DNA of 64,000 nt from Nymphaea colorata (taxonomy: Eukaryota > Streptophyta > Magnoliopsida > Nymphaeales > Nymphaeaceae), in contig NC_045145.1 of the NCBI RefSeq assembly GCF_008831285.2, positions 372,001 through 436,000 of the forward strand, given 5' to 3'. Under the pieces are notes generated by a model that searched no databases, was not told where the DNA came from, and was given only the letters and a program-made list of their open reading frames with translations. Made by a program: the position numbers and the translations under genes. The number at the start of each line of letters is the position of its first letter. The first letter of the stretch is position 1. Shown here in pieces: positions 1-10,849 of the stretch.

Positions 1-163
1 GCCGTTCGAGAGATCAAGAACCTGTAAGAAGGAGAGATTGCTGATGTATGGTGAGATAGTACCTTCAAGTGCCTTTTCAGGGAGGTTCAGAGCAACTACA
101 ATTTGTGAACCATGACCGCATGAAACTCCATTCCAATCACAGAAAGAGATGTTGGAATTTCAA
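1..163 (-). pseudogene. LRR receptor kinase D, 5' fragment (runs off left edge)
   Basis: Read on the minus strand this encodes the end of an LRR N-terminal cap and the first leucine-rich repeats: a CDWNGVSC-like cap motif, then ISNLSFLQVLDLS. It is nearly identical to the matching parts of gene B (about 55250-55410) and gene A (about 16185-16345). Similarity stops at about 163, and the next bases match the DNA upstream of gene C (from about 28436). The start codon, signal peptide and first part of the cap have therefore been deleted. The remainder of the gene, if present, lies beyond position 1. A functional receptor is not possible from this copy. Confidence 0.8.
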
Positions 164-1040
164 ATCCCAAATCAAAGTTGTCAATTGAACTTCATTTTTC
201 CCTAGATATCACAAACTCGTTTCAACCATAGTCACAGATATGCTTTCCCCCTTTTAAATGGCGAGGCTTTTCTATCATATAATATGGTTAGCATGAAGAA
301 AACAGGAAAAATATGGTAAATCTTAAAAAAAATTGGGTAAAACTTAAAAATTAGGGGAAAATAAGATGAATGGTAGGCAATTTAAAAAAATAAATATGTG
401 AGAAAAAAATAAAAATAGAAGTTTGAAATGAGCAGTTTAGCAATAAAAAGTATGAAAAAAAGTCTTAAATGAAGAAAAGGAAAAAAAAACTGGAAAAAAG
501 CGTTTCGTTGGTGTGGCATTTTTTTTCCAAAAAATTGCTTGAATCGGCTGGTTCGTTCAAATCTATGCTAAATCAATTTGATCTAGTCCATCCGTTTTTA
601 AAAAAATTATTGTTTTTTGTTATCATTTATAGGTTGTCTATTTATTTTTCAAAAGAATATAATTTTCATATTTTGTGCTGATTCACAACCAAATCATTTA
701 GATCACGGGATCGACCAGCACATGGAAGTTGCTTAGTAACATCATCCGCTCGATTCAAAAGCTGATTTTTCCCACATCGCAATCAGACCACATGGCTAGC
801 TAGCTGTACATGTTGAGAGTCCATTGACTCAAAATAGGATAGGAAATTAATCGTTGATGAATCGGCTCGAAATGGATGAGACATGCATTTCCAGTATCTT
901 AAATGCTTCCATTCAGTGGTCAAACTCGATGTCATTCTTTCCTTATGCGATATTTCTTCCTAGTTATAAAACTTTTTATTGTACATTAATTTTTATATTC
1001 TTCAATTCATTTTTTCTGAAAGGAAATTTAGATTTTTAAT
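164..1040. repeat. Receptor-kinase 5'-flank repeat, copy 1
   Basis: This AT-rich block repeats the DNA found upstream of the other receptor-kinase copies. Bases 166-290 match 28436-28560. The A-rich stretch 301-455 matches 16903-17072, 28578-28745 and 29684-29840. Bases 618-840 match 17434-17615, and 840-1030 resemble 34620-34790. Short open frames here are not conserved between copies, so I do not call a gene. Confidence 0.7.
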
Positions 1041-1659
1041 TTTTTTTATTTATGCAAAGATGCAATCATATATAAAAGTCAGGTTCAGACCTAAGGCTTA
1101 TCTCGGATCCAAATATGAGGAGGATTAAGTAGAATTTCCCAACGAAGACCTCCAAAGAATCAACTTTATTGAGTGAGTTAGCTGCATTTATCGGTGAGCT
1201 ACTCCGGCAGCGTCTTGAATGCCAAAGGCTTCCAATGAGTCAATCTAAGTAAAATACTCATCAGGCATTTAATATCCTATTTACTTAGATGCAACACCAC
1301 AGTCAAAACCATGGCAAAAGGTCAGTTGCCGCTAGGGTTATTACCACAACTACTTTAGTTAAGTAGCCATGAGGAAGACCATGGCTGAAAACATCTTTAA
1401 CCACGATTTTTGGGTGTATTGGCCATGGTTTTGATTGTGCTTAATAACATTTTTTTTTTTGGTTGTAGTGACATGTCAGTGTAAAACTTTTTTATGGGGA
1501 TAAATATGAATTGCTTCATGATAAGGTCAGTTGCCACTAGGTTTTCTAATAGATCAAAGACATAACTATATGCTTGAGGAGCCTATAAAAGCTTGGTGTG
1601 CACTATAACTTAAGGGATCATTTGCTGGTAGAAACACTTTGTTAGTGTCCATGAATTTG
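1041..1659. other. No gene or named repeat seen
   Basis: AT-rich spacer. I see no coding similarity, RNA gene or clear repeat boundary here. Confidence 0.5.
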
Positions 1660-1730
1660 CCCCAAAGATTGAGACAGGTTCATCTGAACGCTAGAACTAT
1701 TGTTTTACAAACCTGCTCCAATTGTTGGGG
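1660..1730. repeat. 71-bp mini-foldback element, copy 1
   Basis: The ends are imperfect inverted repeats: CCCCAAAGATTGAGACAGGT on the left, and CCCCAACAATTGGAGCAGGT reading inward from the right on the other strand. A second copy at 24229-24299 is in the opposite orientation and keeps the inner sequence CGCTAGAACTATTGTT. It looks like a very short MITE. No target duplication was recognised. Confidence 0.6.
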
Positions 1731-2019
1731 TAGATTCGTGGGACACTCAAAAAATATCCATGCTGCCAAATTACCCCAAGGAGGACATGCGTATATAATT
1801 AGAATGAGTTTTGTTGCCATTTCATGACCAACTGATTGTGGGATGACGTGCATGCAATAGAACATTGCTTTTCTTCTATATATATGATGATGCTCGGATT
1901 ATTTTGCACACGACTGCCTTCTGTAAGTAGTTAATTGTGTCAATCACTAAAAAGGGAACTTATAGATTGATCGAGGGATGTCCTTTGTCCACCCTAAGTA
2001 CAGGCGAAATATAAATGTA

Positions 2020-2119
2020 NNNNNNNNNNNNNNNNNNNNNNNNNNNNNNNNNNNNNNNNNNNNNNNNNNNNNNNNNNNNNNNNNNNNNNNNNNNNNNNNN
2101 NNNNNNNNNNNNNNNNNNN
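2020..2119. other. Assembly gap (100 N)
   Basis: Exactly 100 undetermined bases, the conventional size for a gap of unknown length. Sequence on the two sides may not be adjacent in the genome. The 290 bases to its left (1731-2019) show no feature. Confidence 0.99.
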
Positions 2120-2220
2120 ATTATTTTTTTAAAATTTTTTATATAGAACAAGTCAAATTTATTAAAATTTACATGTAATTTTTTTTTAGGTGGGGCTAGG
2201 GCTCATGCGAGCCCTAACTT
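2120..2220. repeat. Short 'GGGGCTAGGGC' repeat, partial
   Basis: An A/T-rich body with TTTACATGTAAT, followed by GGTGGGGCTAGGGC. The same arrangement occurs at 23612-23754 and, inverted, at 40382-40590. The left part is lost in the gap. It probably inserted next to the old Copia relic, because it replaces the expected LTR there. Confidence 0.55.
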
Positions 2221-2224
2221 GACT

Positions 2225-2648
2225 TTACCCCTGCATAAGGATGCTCCTATGTTAAGCTTGCTTCGATTAACATGATAGTCATGAGAGCTTAATGATTTTT
2301 GTAAGCACAGCTGCAATATGCTCTTTGGATGACGTCGTCTCACAACAATAGTGCCTTGAGCAACTTTGTCCCTAACAAAATGAACATCCACTTAATGTGC
2401 TGGCTTCTATTATGAAAAAGTTGGAATGGCTGCTAAATAAGTTGTACTCACATATGGATGGTGGATTTGTTCTTGTTCCAAGGTCAACTAGAAATATGTC
2501 TACCACGTTGCAGCGTCTATTATGTTGGCACTGCATGACATTTGGTTGGCCTCTTTGCTAGACTGAGAAACAACTTGCTGTTTCTTTGAACTTGTTGCAA
2601 CAAGATTCAGTCCCAACAAGGTGCATAAATTTTGACCATCGATTGGTC
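2225..2648 (-). pseudogene. Older Copia pol relic, RNase H C-terminal part
   Basis: The minus strand carries, in shifting frames, the end of a Copia polyprotein: SSKKQQVVSQSSKEA (the RNase H motif near the SS-x-EAE site), then a stretch resembling the H-ER-KHI segment, then VDVHFVRDKVAQGTIV and a tail KSLSSHDYHVNRSKLNIG. These are the standard closing motifs of plant Copia RNase H. The upstream half of the same domain lies at 8001-8180; the two halves were separated by the plus-strand Copia element at 2654-8000. Frameshifts and stops show long decay. Confidence 0.75.
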
Positions 2649-2653
2649 ATTTG

Positions 2654-3016
2654 TGTTAAAATATAAATCCTTCACCAGCACGTTGAAGAGGAGTCTCTTA
2701 GGATTCCACCTCCTTGTAGAATGTGTTAAAATATTTAATGTCCTTGTAACATGTGAAGAGTCTCCTAGGATTCTATGTTATAGTTAATATCCTTGTTATA
2801 TGGAAGTCTCCTAGGATTCTATGTTGTAGTTAATATCCTTGTAATATGTGAAGTCTCTTAGGTTTCTATGATGTAATTAATGTCCTTGGAGCTTGTGAAA
2901 TCTCCTAGGATTCTACGATTGGAGACTCTTAGAATTCTGAAAATGAGATTATAAATAGAGGCCGTGCAAACCATTTTGGCTACGGCTTCTTCTCCTCAGT
3001 TTCTTCTTGTTTTCAT

Positions 3017-3057
<41 letters not shown>

Positions 3058-3108
3058 CCTGCTGAGTGCTGTTTTCGGGTTACAGATATTGGTGCTACAT
3101 TTCTATCA
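2654..3108 (+). repeat. Copia 5' LTR
   Basis: 455 bp, TG...CA ends. It contains a TATA box and a (CT)n tract just downstream of it. Compared with the right LTR it differs by about seven one-base indels, a shorter or longer CT run and perhaps one substitution. Confidence 0.95.
2950..2957 (+). promoter_or_regulatory. TATA box of the Copia LTR promoter
   Basis: TATAAATA in the 5' LTR, repeated at 7847-7854 in the 3' LTR. It lies about 150 bp from the LTR end, a usual place for the promoter that starts the genomic transcript. Confidence 0.7.
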
Positions 3109-3120
3109 TGGTATCAGAGC
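3109..3120 (+). promoter_or_regulatory. Copia primer binding site (tRNA-Met initiator)
   Basis: TGGTATCAGAGC follows the LTR directly. It is the classic complement to the 3' end of plant initiator tRNA-Met. Confidence 0.95.
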
Positions 3121-3328
3121 GCCAGGTTACGTTATCTCTACCAAACGAAATGCCCAAACAGGTCTGATCTGGTTAGAACTCTTTTCTCATCTTGTCTCTA
3201 TCCTGAATTTACTTTTCTCTTGCGCAATTCTTGTTCCTTTTTCTTCTTGCTTACCAAGGACACATCTTGTTATATCGTGTCTTCTTTCCCTCTCATCTTC
3301 TACCTATATACCATTCCTTTCTGCTGTC

Positions 3329-4295
3329 ATGGAAAACCTTTCGCATTCTGGCATGTCCTCAAGTTTTCTTCCTCACCTTATTACCGAAAAACTCAACCAT
3401 GAGAATTATCTGATCTGGAAAAGGCAAATCATGCCTTTCATAAGAAGTCAAGGCCTCTTTGGACATCTCGATGGTTCAACAAAGGCTCCACCAATATCCG
3501 TCTTACAGGAAATAAAAAATGAGGCAGGAGAAGTTATTGCTGTTCATGAAGACAACAATCCTGAACATGCTATGTGGATGAGACGTGATCAAAGTCTGGT
3601 TGCGTATATTTTGTCCACTTTATCTCAACAGTGTTACTTTCAGTTTCTGATGATTGTACTGCAGAGAATTATGGAACCCTTGTTGATACCTTTTCCAAAT
3701 ATCAGAAGCTCGATTATGTACTTAAAGAAAGAATTTCAGAATTTGAGCAAAGGTCAACGTCTATCATGGATTATTTGGGGCGTATTAGGCCGTCGCAGAC
3801 CAACTTGCTGCCTCAGGGAATAACATTTCTGATAAGGAAAAGGTGCAGCAAACCTTGAATGGACTTGGGCATGATTATCATGCTTTATTACAGCTCTTGA
3901 GGTCCTTCCTGTTCTGCCTTCCTTCAACGAACTACAAGGTAACTTCTCCAACATGAAATGAATATGAAAAGAGTCATTGAAAGGACTGATCAAGGAACTC
4001 CCAAAATGTGTTGGCTATGAATGTAAAGTTGGTAAGAGCCATGGGAACACCAAACCATGGTGGTCGTGGCATTCTACCAACACCACATAACCAAGGTATT
4101 TCTCCTTTGGATACTTCAAGAAAAATACCAATTTGTTTTCAGTGCAACAAGAAAGGACACATGAAGGCACAATGTTGGTTTAATCCTCAAAATAAAAACA
4201 AAGGGGTAAGACATGATTATAAACAAGGAGGACAAAGTTCTAAATCCACCGCTGAAGATATGCAACAGCTATTGATGGCCGCATTCTCAAGATGA
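3329..4295 (+). pseudogene. Copia gag (frameshifted)
   Basis: The frame starts at the ATG of MENLSHSG and shows the Copia gag N-terminal signature KLNHENYLIWKRQIMPFIR and a helical gag body. At about 3640 it shifts frame and again before 4008. The last part has the RNA-binding zinc knuckle CFQCNKKGHMKAQC (CX2CX4HX4C) at 4134-4175. Gag would form the virus-like particle that packages the element RNA in the cytoplasm. The shifts are single-base, so translation as written gives only fragments. Confidence 0.85.
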
Positions 4296-4327
4296 CTATA
4301 AAGCAATATGAGCAGGGAATGGTCTTG

Positions 4328-7300
4328 GATTCAGTGCAGCTACCCATGTGACAGGAAATGCAGGTTAAATTGACTAACTTATCCCCTCATTACGGTAGAA
4401 TTTGCATTATAACAGGTGATGGAAATCTCATCCTATTACACATATTGGAAATGCACATATTCCATTGTCATCCTCGTCTCTATCACTGTCTAATGTTTTC
4501 TTGCTCCCAATATCAAAAAGACATCATATCCATTTCTAAACTCATTGATGATACAAGCTCTTCTGTGAATTCACACCTTCTTCTGTCTATGTCAAGGACC
4601 TCCAAACGAAGAAAATGTTCGCTAGAGGGGAGCGTCAAGGGAATATGTACGTCCTCAAGGAATGTCTACCCAAGGATTCATCCACTTTTGATATAGGATT
4701 GAAGACATTTTCTCTTTCTCATAATGCGTCATCAGTGCCAAGTTCTTGCCATTTTCAATCAAAAGTAAGGGGCCCTAACCAATTTTTGGAGTCTGATTTG
4801 TGCATAGTCGGCTAGGACACTGTGGTCGACATTTCATTGAAAACTTGTCACAGATAGTCTCATTCCAAGATCAAGTTTACCTCTTACTTCAAGTGTCAAA
4901 AAATGTTCAAGTTGTGGACTTTGTAAGAGTCATGTTTACCTTTCCATAAATAAATCAAAGGGCTTCCAAACTTTTGAAACTATTTTTTCTGATGTATGGG
5001 GGCCAGCCCCTATTGATTCCATGTCTGGTCAAGATATTATGTCTATTCATTGACTCTTACTCACGTTCACCTGGATTTACTTCATGAAACACAAATCAGA
5101 AGTACCTCACATATTTCGAAACTTCTATGCCATGATTCAAACTAAATTTCATCCAATGTGGTGCATTTTCAATGTGATGGAGGGGGAGAATATTCCTCGC
5201 TTGATTTTATTGAATTCTCGTGAAAAAGGGTAACTAGACAAATTTCCTGCCCTTACACACCACAACAAAATGGTGTAGTTGAGCGGAAACATGACATATA
5301 GTTGAAAGCGCCATGAGCATGATGCATGATACTAATGTGCCCATTTCCTTGTGGACTGAAGCCTTCCATACTGCTGTATACATAATAAATTGTTTGCCTA
5401 TGACACTCTTGATGTCTAAATCGCCATATTTTACACTCTAGGCAAACAACCTGATTACAAGAACTGAAGGTTTTTTGGTTGTGTATGCTATGTTCACGTT
5501 GATGCTGCCTTGAGGAACAAGTTCAAGACAAAGCTATCAATGTAGATCGTTGGATATGCTGATGAATATAAAGGTTTTCGATGCTATGATCCAACAACTA
5601 AACGTATCAAAACTTCAAGAAATGTCATTTTTGATGAACATAGTTTTGATAATACAAATGAAATGCCTATGACCATTGAATCTTATGATCCCTGGACCAG
5701 TACACAGTTATTCAATGCAGATCCTGTTATAGAAAATGATGTGCCTCAAAGTGAAGATTCAGAGAGAGCAATACAAACCGTCGGATATGGCTCAAAGTGA
5801 AAATCAAGAAGATCAACACAGTCATTAATCATCACGAAAACATAATGAACAGAGCAACGATGCACATCGGTATTCGGTCTTATCTACAGTCGACGACTAA
5901 GGACAGAGATGCTCACAGTGAGAAGACAACATGCCCCACTTAGAAGATCCAACGCATTCGTCATCCCATTCACAGGTGGGTTAGCTATGATTCTTTATCA
6001 CTGATTTCAGTTATTCATGGCAAAAGTTGGCAAGGAGGAAGAACCTACTTCATTGATGAAGCATCAAAATCACATCATGGAGAAAGGCTATGAAAGAAGA
6101 AATGGATGCCTTGCATAATGTGGAACATGGGAGATCGTTCCGAGGCCACACGAAAGAACGTAGTGGGCTCCAAATGGGTATACAAATTAAATACAACCTG
6201 ACGGCAGCATAGAAAGACACAAAGCAAGGTTAGTAGCAAAAGGGTTTACACAACAATATGGAGAAGATATGATGAGACATTCAGCCCTGTGATCAAAATG
6301 GAACAATTCGCGTGATTATATCATGGCATTGAATATGGATGAGACTACATCAATGGACGTGAAGAATGCTTTTCTTCATGGTGATTTAAGGGAGGAAGTA
6401 TATATGGAACAACCTCCAGGATACACGAAAGAGACTCTCATGCATGGGTTTGCAAACTAAGAAATCTATTTATGGACTTAAACAGCCTCACGTTCGTGGT
6501 TTGACAGTTCTCTTGCAAGATTCAAGAATGTGGTTTCGGAGATGTCCCTAGATCACTCTCTTTCATTTATCGAAAGAAACATATTACTTTACTTCTATAT
6601 ATGTGATGATATTGTTATCACAGGCAATTCAGAAAACACATAGAAGAAGCTAAAGTTTGATGATGCAAACTTCAAAATGAAAGAGCTTGGTGATTTACGA
6701 TTCTTTCTTGGAGTGGAGATTGATAGGCACAATAATCGCCTCACATTGACACAACAGAATACACGTTGGATTTGTTGAAAAGTCAGGTATGTCTGATTGT
6801 AAGCCTGTTGGAACTCCTAGTGTTCTAATCAAAGACAAGTGCTCAAGATGGGAGTTATATGAAGATCCTACGCAATATCGAAGTATTGTTGGGGCACTTC
6901 AATATCTTACATTTACTAGACCAGATATTAATATGCTGTGAATCAAGTATCCCAATTTATGCATGCACTAGAGATACTCACATGGATGCTGTCAAAAATA
7001 TTAAGATATCTTAAAGGGACAGCAGGAGATGGCTTAGTTTATGGTAAGAGTGAAATATAACTACTGGACATCAACTTATGACATTCACAGATGCAGATTG
7101 GGCTGGAGATCCCGATCAAGAAAGTCCATTCTGGTTTTGTATTTTCATTGACGTAATCTTGTGTCTTGGAGTTGTCGAAAGCAAAAGGCAGTAGCAAGAT
7201 CCAGCACTGAAGCTGAATACAGATGCATGGCTGCAGGTACTGCTGAAGTTACATGGGTTAACATTTGCTAGAAGACATTGGAGAAAAGATAAAACATCAA

Positions 7301-7545
7301 TGTTAATGTGCGATAATCAAAGCGCTATTAACATTGCCTTTAATCCCGTACAACATGGTCGAACAAAGCACATTGAGATTGATCAACACTTTGTTAGACA
7401 AAAGGTGGAAGACAAGGAAATTCAGCCTATTTATGTTCGTACAGATGAACAAGTTGCAGACTTATTTACAAAAGGATAACAAAGGAACGATTCTGGTTTC
7501 TAAAAGGCAAGTTGTACATGGTGCAAAACCATGCACAACTGAGGG
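4328..7545 (+). pseudogene. Copia pol: protease, integrase, reverse transcriptase, RNase H (frameshifted)
   Basis: Order along the strand: a protease active-site segment near 4328-4360 that loses frame inside the D-S-G triplet; a pre-integrase segment at about 4610-4830; the integrase core at about 4900-5300, with TPQQNGVVERKH at about 5255-5290; reverse transcriptase at about 6100-6830, with WVYK, VAKGFTQQYG and YMEQPPGY, the catalytic DD region at about 6590-6632; RNase H at about 7080-7260, with FTDADWAGDPD and [12 protein letters not shown]; and the closing motif VADLFTK at about 7450. Most breaks are losses of one base, often in short homopolymers. A complete polyprotein cannot be translated from the sequence as given. 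Confidence 0.88.
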
Positions 7546-7549
7546 AGGG
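7541..7549 (+). promoter_or_regulatory. Copia polypurine tract
   Basis: GAGGGAGGG immediately before the 3' LTR TGTTAA. It is the plus-strand DNA primer site. Confidence 0.9.
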
Positions 7550-7909
7550 TGTTAAAATATAAATCCTTCACCAGCACGTTGAAGAGGAGTCTCTTAGGAT
7601 TCCACCTCCTTGTAGAATGTGTTAAAATATTAATGTCCTTGTAACATGTTGAAGAGTCTCCTAGGATTCTATGTTATAGTTAATATCCTTGTTATATGGG
7701 AAGTCTCCTAGGATTCTATGTTGTAGTTAATATCCTTGTAATATGTGAAGTCTCTTAGGTTTCTATGATGTAATTAATGTCCTTGGAGCTTGTGAAATCT
7801 CCTAGGATTCTACGATTGGAGACTCTTAGAATTCTGAAAATGAGATTATAAATAGAGCCGTGCAAACCATTTTGGCTACGGTTCTTCCCTCAGTTTCTTC
7901 TTGTTTTCA

Positions 7910-7948
<39 letters not shown>

Positions 7949-8000
7949 CCTGCTTGAGTGCTGTTTTCGGGTTACAGATATTGGTGCTACATTTCTATCA
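7550..8000 (+). repeat. Copia 3' LTR
   Basis: 451 bp, same ends as the 5' LTR, and followed by the target duplicate ATTTG. Confidence 0.95.
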
Positions 8001-8180
8001 ATTTGGGCATTTGGCCCTGTCTGCATCGCTATATTTATATGAATTTCTTTGTTCTTGGATAGTTTGAGCTTGAAGATTAGACCATTATGAATGGTAGCTT
8101 TTAAGAATCTCAATATTATCTTGAAAGGTCCCCATCAGATTCTACATGATCCTAATAAATTGGCTGAACCTTGTAATTAC
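8001..8180 (-). pseudogene. Older Copia pol relic, reverse transcriptase/RNase H junction
   Basis: On the minus strand: WGPFKIILRFLKATIHNGL (the segment that leads from reverse transcriptase into RNase H), then SKNKEIH, then in another frame YSDADRAKCPN, the first RNase H catalytic motif. The reading continues across the plus-strand Copia insertion into 2648-2225. It is the upstream half of the same broken element. Similarity fades above about 8180. Confidence 0.72.
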
Positions 8181-8349
8181 CCCCAAATTTTCAAGGATAA
8201 TATATATCTAGAAGCTTTCACAATTATTTTCAACAATTTGGGTCTCAAATACTTCAATTTATCGCAGTTCTTATCCAATTACCCTCTAATTTGGTTTTTA
8301 CTATATTTTGGAACTCATCTGAATTTAAATCTAAACTTTGAACCCAAGC

Positions 8350-8780
8350 CCAACCTCAATCTTGGGTGAAATTCATGCAATCTAGAACTAAACCCAATCC
8401 AAAATCCCAAGTCAAGATCCAAAAATCAAGCCTTAAATCCAGATCTGGATCCAAATACCAAATTTAGATAAAAAATAGATCCCTAGATCCTAATCTGGAT
8501 CTAACACTGAGCTCTAAATCTAAAACTATGCCTTATATCCAAATTCAGATCCAAATTCAAAGTTTAGATCCAAAATATAACTTAGATCTAGATCCATATC
8601 GAAATCCAAACCCCAGATCCAAAATCCTGCCCTCGATCCAAAACGAAGGTCAAAAACTCATATAGACTCGAGAATCAAAATGAGGACCAAAATAGGAAAA
8701 TAGATTCAGAAAATCGTCCACAGGTCTAGATTAGATCAAAATACCAAAAATCTAGAAAAAAAAATATTTCAGGCTCAAAT
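8350..8780. repeat. Degenerate AGATCCAAAT repeat
   Basis: Dense, irregular repetition of AGATCC, ATCCAAA and ATCTGGATC words. Similar GGATTCAGAT/ATCCGAATC-rich tracts occur at 20683-21080, 38470-38800 and 59695-60490. Non-coding. Confidence 0.55.
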
Positions 8781-10249
8781 GTTTGAAATCGAGCACGAGA
8801 ATCAATTCCCAACATCATTCGCAAGCTCCCCCTCACTTTCAATTCGACTCAGCTTCGTAAAATCCAAATCTGGATGTACAATCCATATTTCAAGCCTAAA
8901 CAACCACCTAATTAATTATCCAACCTTCGACATCGATCTGGGCCCTTCTGATTCAAGAAAATTAGATCCAGATAGAAAACAAGCCTGGAATCATAAAAAT
9001 AGAGCGGGACCGTTTGTAAAAGGAATATTTACCTCTTAAAAGTATTACATATTTTGTTGTCAAACTTTTTGGTTTTTAGGGTGGACCTACCTGGGGATGG
9101 CAGGGGGCTCAAAGGGCACCCCTCTGCTATTGAATGCTATCGTTGAGTGTGCACTCAGAATAGGGTCTGCTACCTTGACAATCTCTTTTGTTGGTAAAAA
9201 ATTGATTCGAGGAAAGAGGTTTTGCTATTCTTGGGTAGACTTTAACCCTGTAACCCCTCCAAATGGTGTTTGCAGGGCTAAGAGCCAATCTCTACAAGTC
9301 AAACTTAAGAACAAAATAAAAATAAAATAATTCAAAAACTAAAAATTCATAGGAAATATGGAGGAATTGAAAAACTTTCAACGTTGAATTTTGGCTCTAT
9401 TCATTTTATAAATACCCCCACATCTTATCCTTGGGTATGACTAACCTTTGGGAATTGCTTGGCCCTCAAACTAAGAGCTATGAAGTCTTTTTATCTTTCT
9501 TCCTTCATCTATTCTTCTCTCTCTCTTTGATCAGTTCTTCATCTTAAAACTTGGATTTCCTTCTTTTCCAACCTTTGTCTTCAATGAGTAGAAAGGTGGT
9601 ACGTGGAGACCCTTGGAAAGCTTCTTCAACACGTTAGAGTTTTCATTTTGGAAGCTTCATTGTTTGATTAAAGTAAAGGACTTAGCTCTTCTGAATATCT
9701 CGAGGTATGTAATCTCATTTTCTCTCATCTTCCCTTCATCATCTCTCCATGGTCAGCTCTTGAAATTTCCTCCTCAAAGCCAGGAGCCACATTTGAGTGC
9801 ACTGGAAGTATGAGTAAGGTGAAGCCAAGTCTTGTTTGTTTGATAAATTCAAATAGGCACGATATGTGTCTTTTAACCTTCCATTGAATGTATGCCTTCA
9901 AATATATAAAATGCATGTATAGCAAGTTGAATTTTGAAGTTGCGGCTTGTCTAACACAGGAAAAAACACTATGAATATATAGATGATGTTAAAACGCAAT
10001 TTCGTATTATCTATATGATTAGTTTTGACATCATTTAGATCCTCATTGCCTTGATAAAAAACCTATTGGCCGTCCTATTAGTGGCCTTTAAAGAGTCATC
10101 CACATTTAAAAGAGTCTATTCCCAACGAGATTTAAGAACATGAGGAGCATTCTTTATTGATAGTTGTTTTTTTTTTTAAGTTAGTCTCACTCCCACACCC
10201 AATGGTGGGAGAGACATACTTTTTTGCAATAATAAATGAAATATTTTCA
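8781..10249. other. Spacer with a possible transcription start region
   Basis: No protein family is recognised. The 9060-9310 part is less AT-rich and ends at a GCAG that could be a splice acceptor. A TATA box at 9407 is followed by a pyrimidine-rich leader and a short frame beginning MSRKVVRG near 9583. A good donor consensus, CGAG|GTATGT, follows at about 9700-9710. This could be the start of an unknown transcript or an LTR fragment. Confidence 0.3.
9407..9414 (+). promoter_or_regulatory. Candidate TATA box
   Basis: TATAAATA followed by C-rich sequence and a long CT-rich leader, as in many plant promoters. No downstream coding frame supports it. Confidence 0.3.
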
Positions 10250-10840
10250 ACTTTGTCTCTCTTTCTCTCTCTCTCTATATATATACCTTATTTTTAAAGG
10301 GATTTCAATAATAAGTCCTCCTAAGGGATATAGATTACCATAGCTCTCTCATGAGTCCAAGTTCCTCTGTCAGCTACATAAAATATTGAAGTTGAAATTT
10401 TCAAAATTATCTCCTAAGTCTTAATTTCTATATACAAATAAAAGAGGGTTAAAATAACTTGTTTTAGATCCATTTTTTTCCTTGTTTTCTTCGCTCTTTC
10501 TCAATTTATCTTTTTTTCTCTAAGAATCTTTATATCACTTGACTGTTCTTTAAAATCTCTATTTTACTAATTTTCCTTTCTCTATTTCTTCTCTCCCTTA
10601 AAAATCTTTACATCTCTCTCTCTCTCTCCACACACAACATACATTTTTCTCTAAAACTCTTGCTCTTCTATTAGTTTTTTCTTTATTTTTTGCACTCTCT
10701 TATAAATCTTTATTTCTCTCTTTCTTAATTTTCTCTAAAATTCTTGCTCTTTTATTATTACTTTTGTCTATATTTGTCTCTCTTAAAAATCTTTATCTCA
10801 CTCTCTCTAACTGTTTTGAAAAGGTTTATGAAATATTTTC
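10250..10840. repeat. Pyrimidine-rich degenerate tandem repeat
   Basis: The block TCTCTTAAAAATCTTTAT plus a CT run recurs at about 10519, 10595, 10700 and 10778, at intervals of roughly 75-105 bp. It grades into (CT)n and (AT)n microsatellites near 10255-10285. Confidence 0.5.
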
Positions 10841-10849
10841 TTTAAAAAG

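Larger units (their letters stand above)
2654..8000 (+). mobile_element. Complete Ty1/Copia LTR retrotransposon
   Basis: The element has direct LTRs (2654-3108 and 7550-8000) that begin TGTTAAAATA and end CTATCA. A primer site abuts the left LTR and a polypurine tract abuts the right one. The 5-bp target duplication ATTTG lies at 2649-2653 and 8001-8005. Internal order is gag, protease, integrase, reverse transcriptase, RNase H, which is the Copia order. Length is 5347 bp, normal for a compact Copia element. The reading frame is interrupted many times by one-base losses, yet the LTRs are almost free of substitutions. The element is either very young with sequencing indels or a recently inserted defective copy. 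An Ale-type lineage is possible from its size but not shown. Confidence 0.95.

Noticed and set aside
1680-1865. Overlapping short frames on both strands around 1639-1865
   Set aside because: They cover the mini-foldback and its flank; no conservation with the second copy.
3109-3120. TGGTATCAGAGC considered as part of a tRNA gene
   Set aside because: It is only the 3'-end complement used as a primer site; no cloverleaf surrounds any of the three occurrences.
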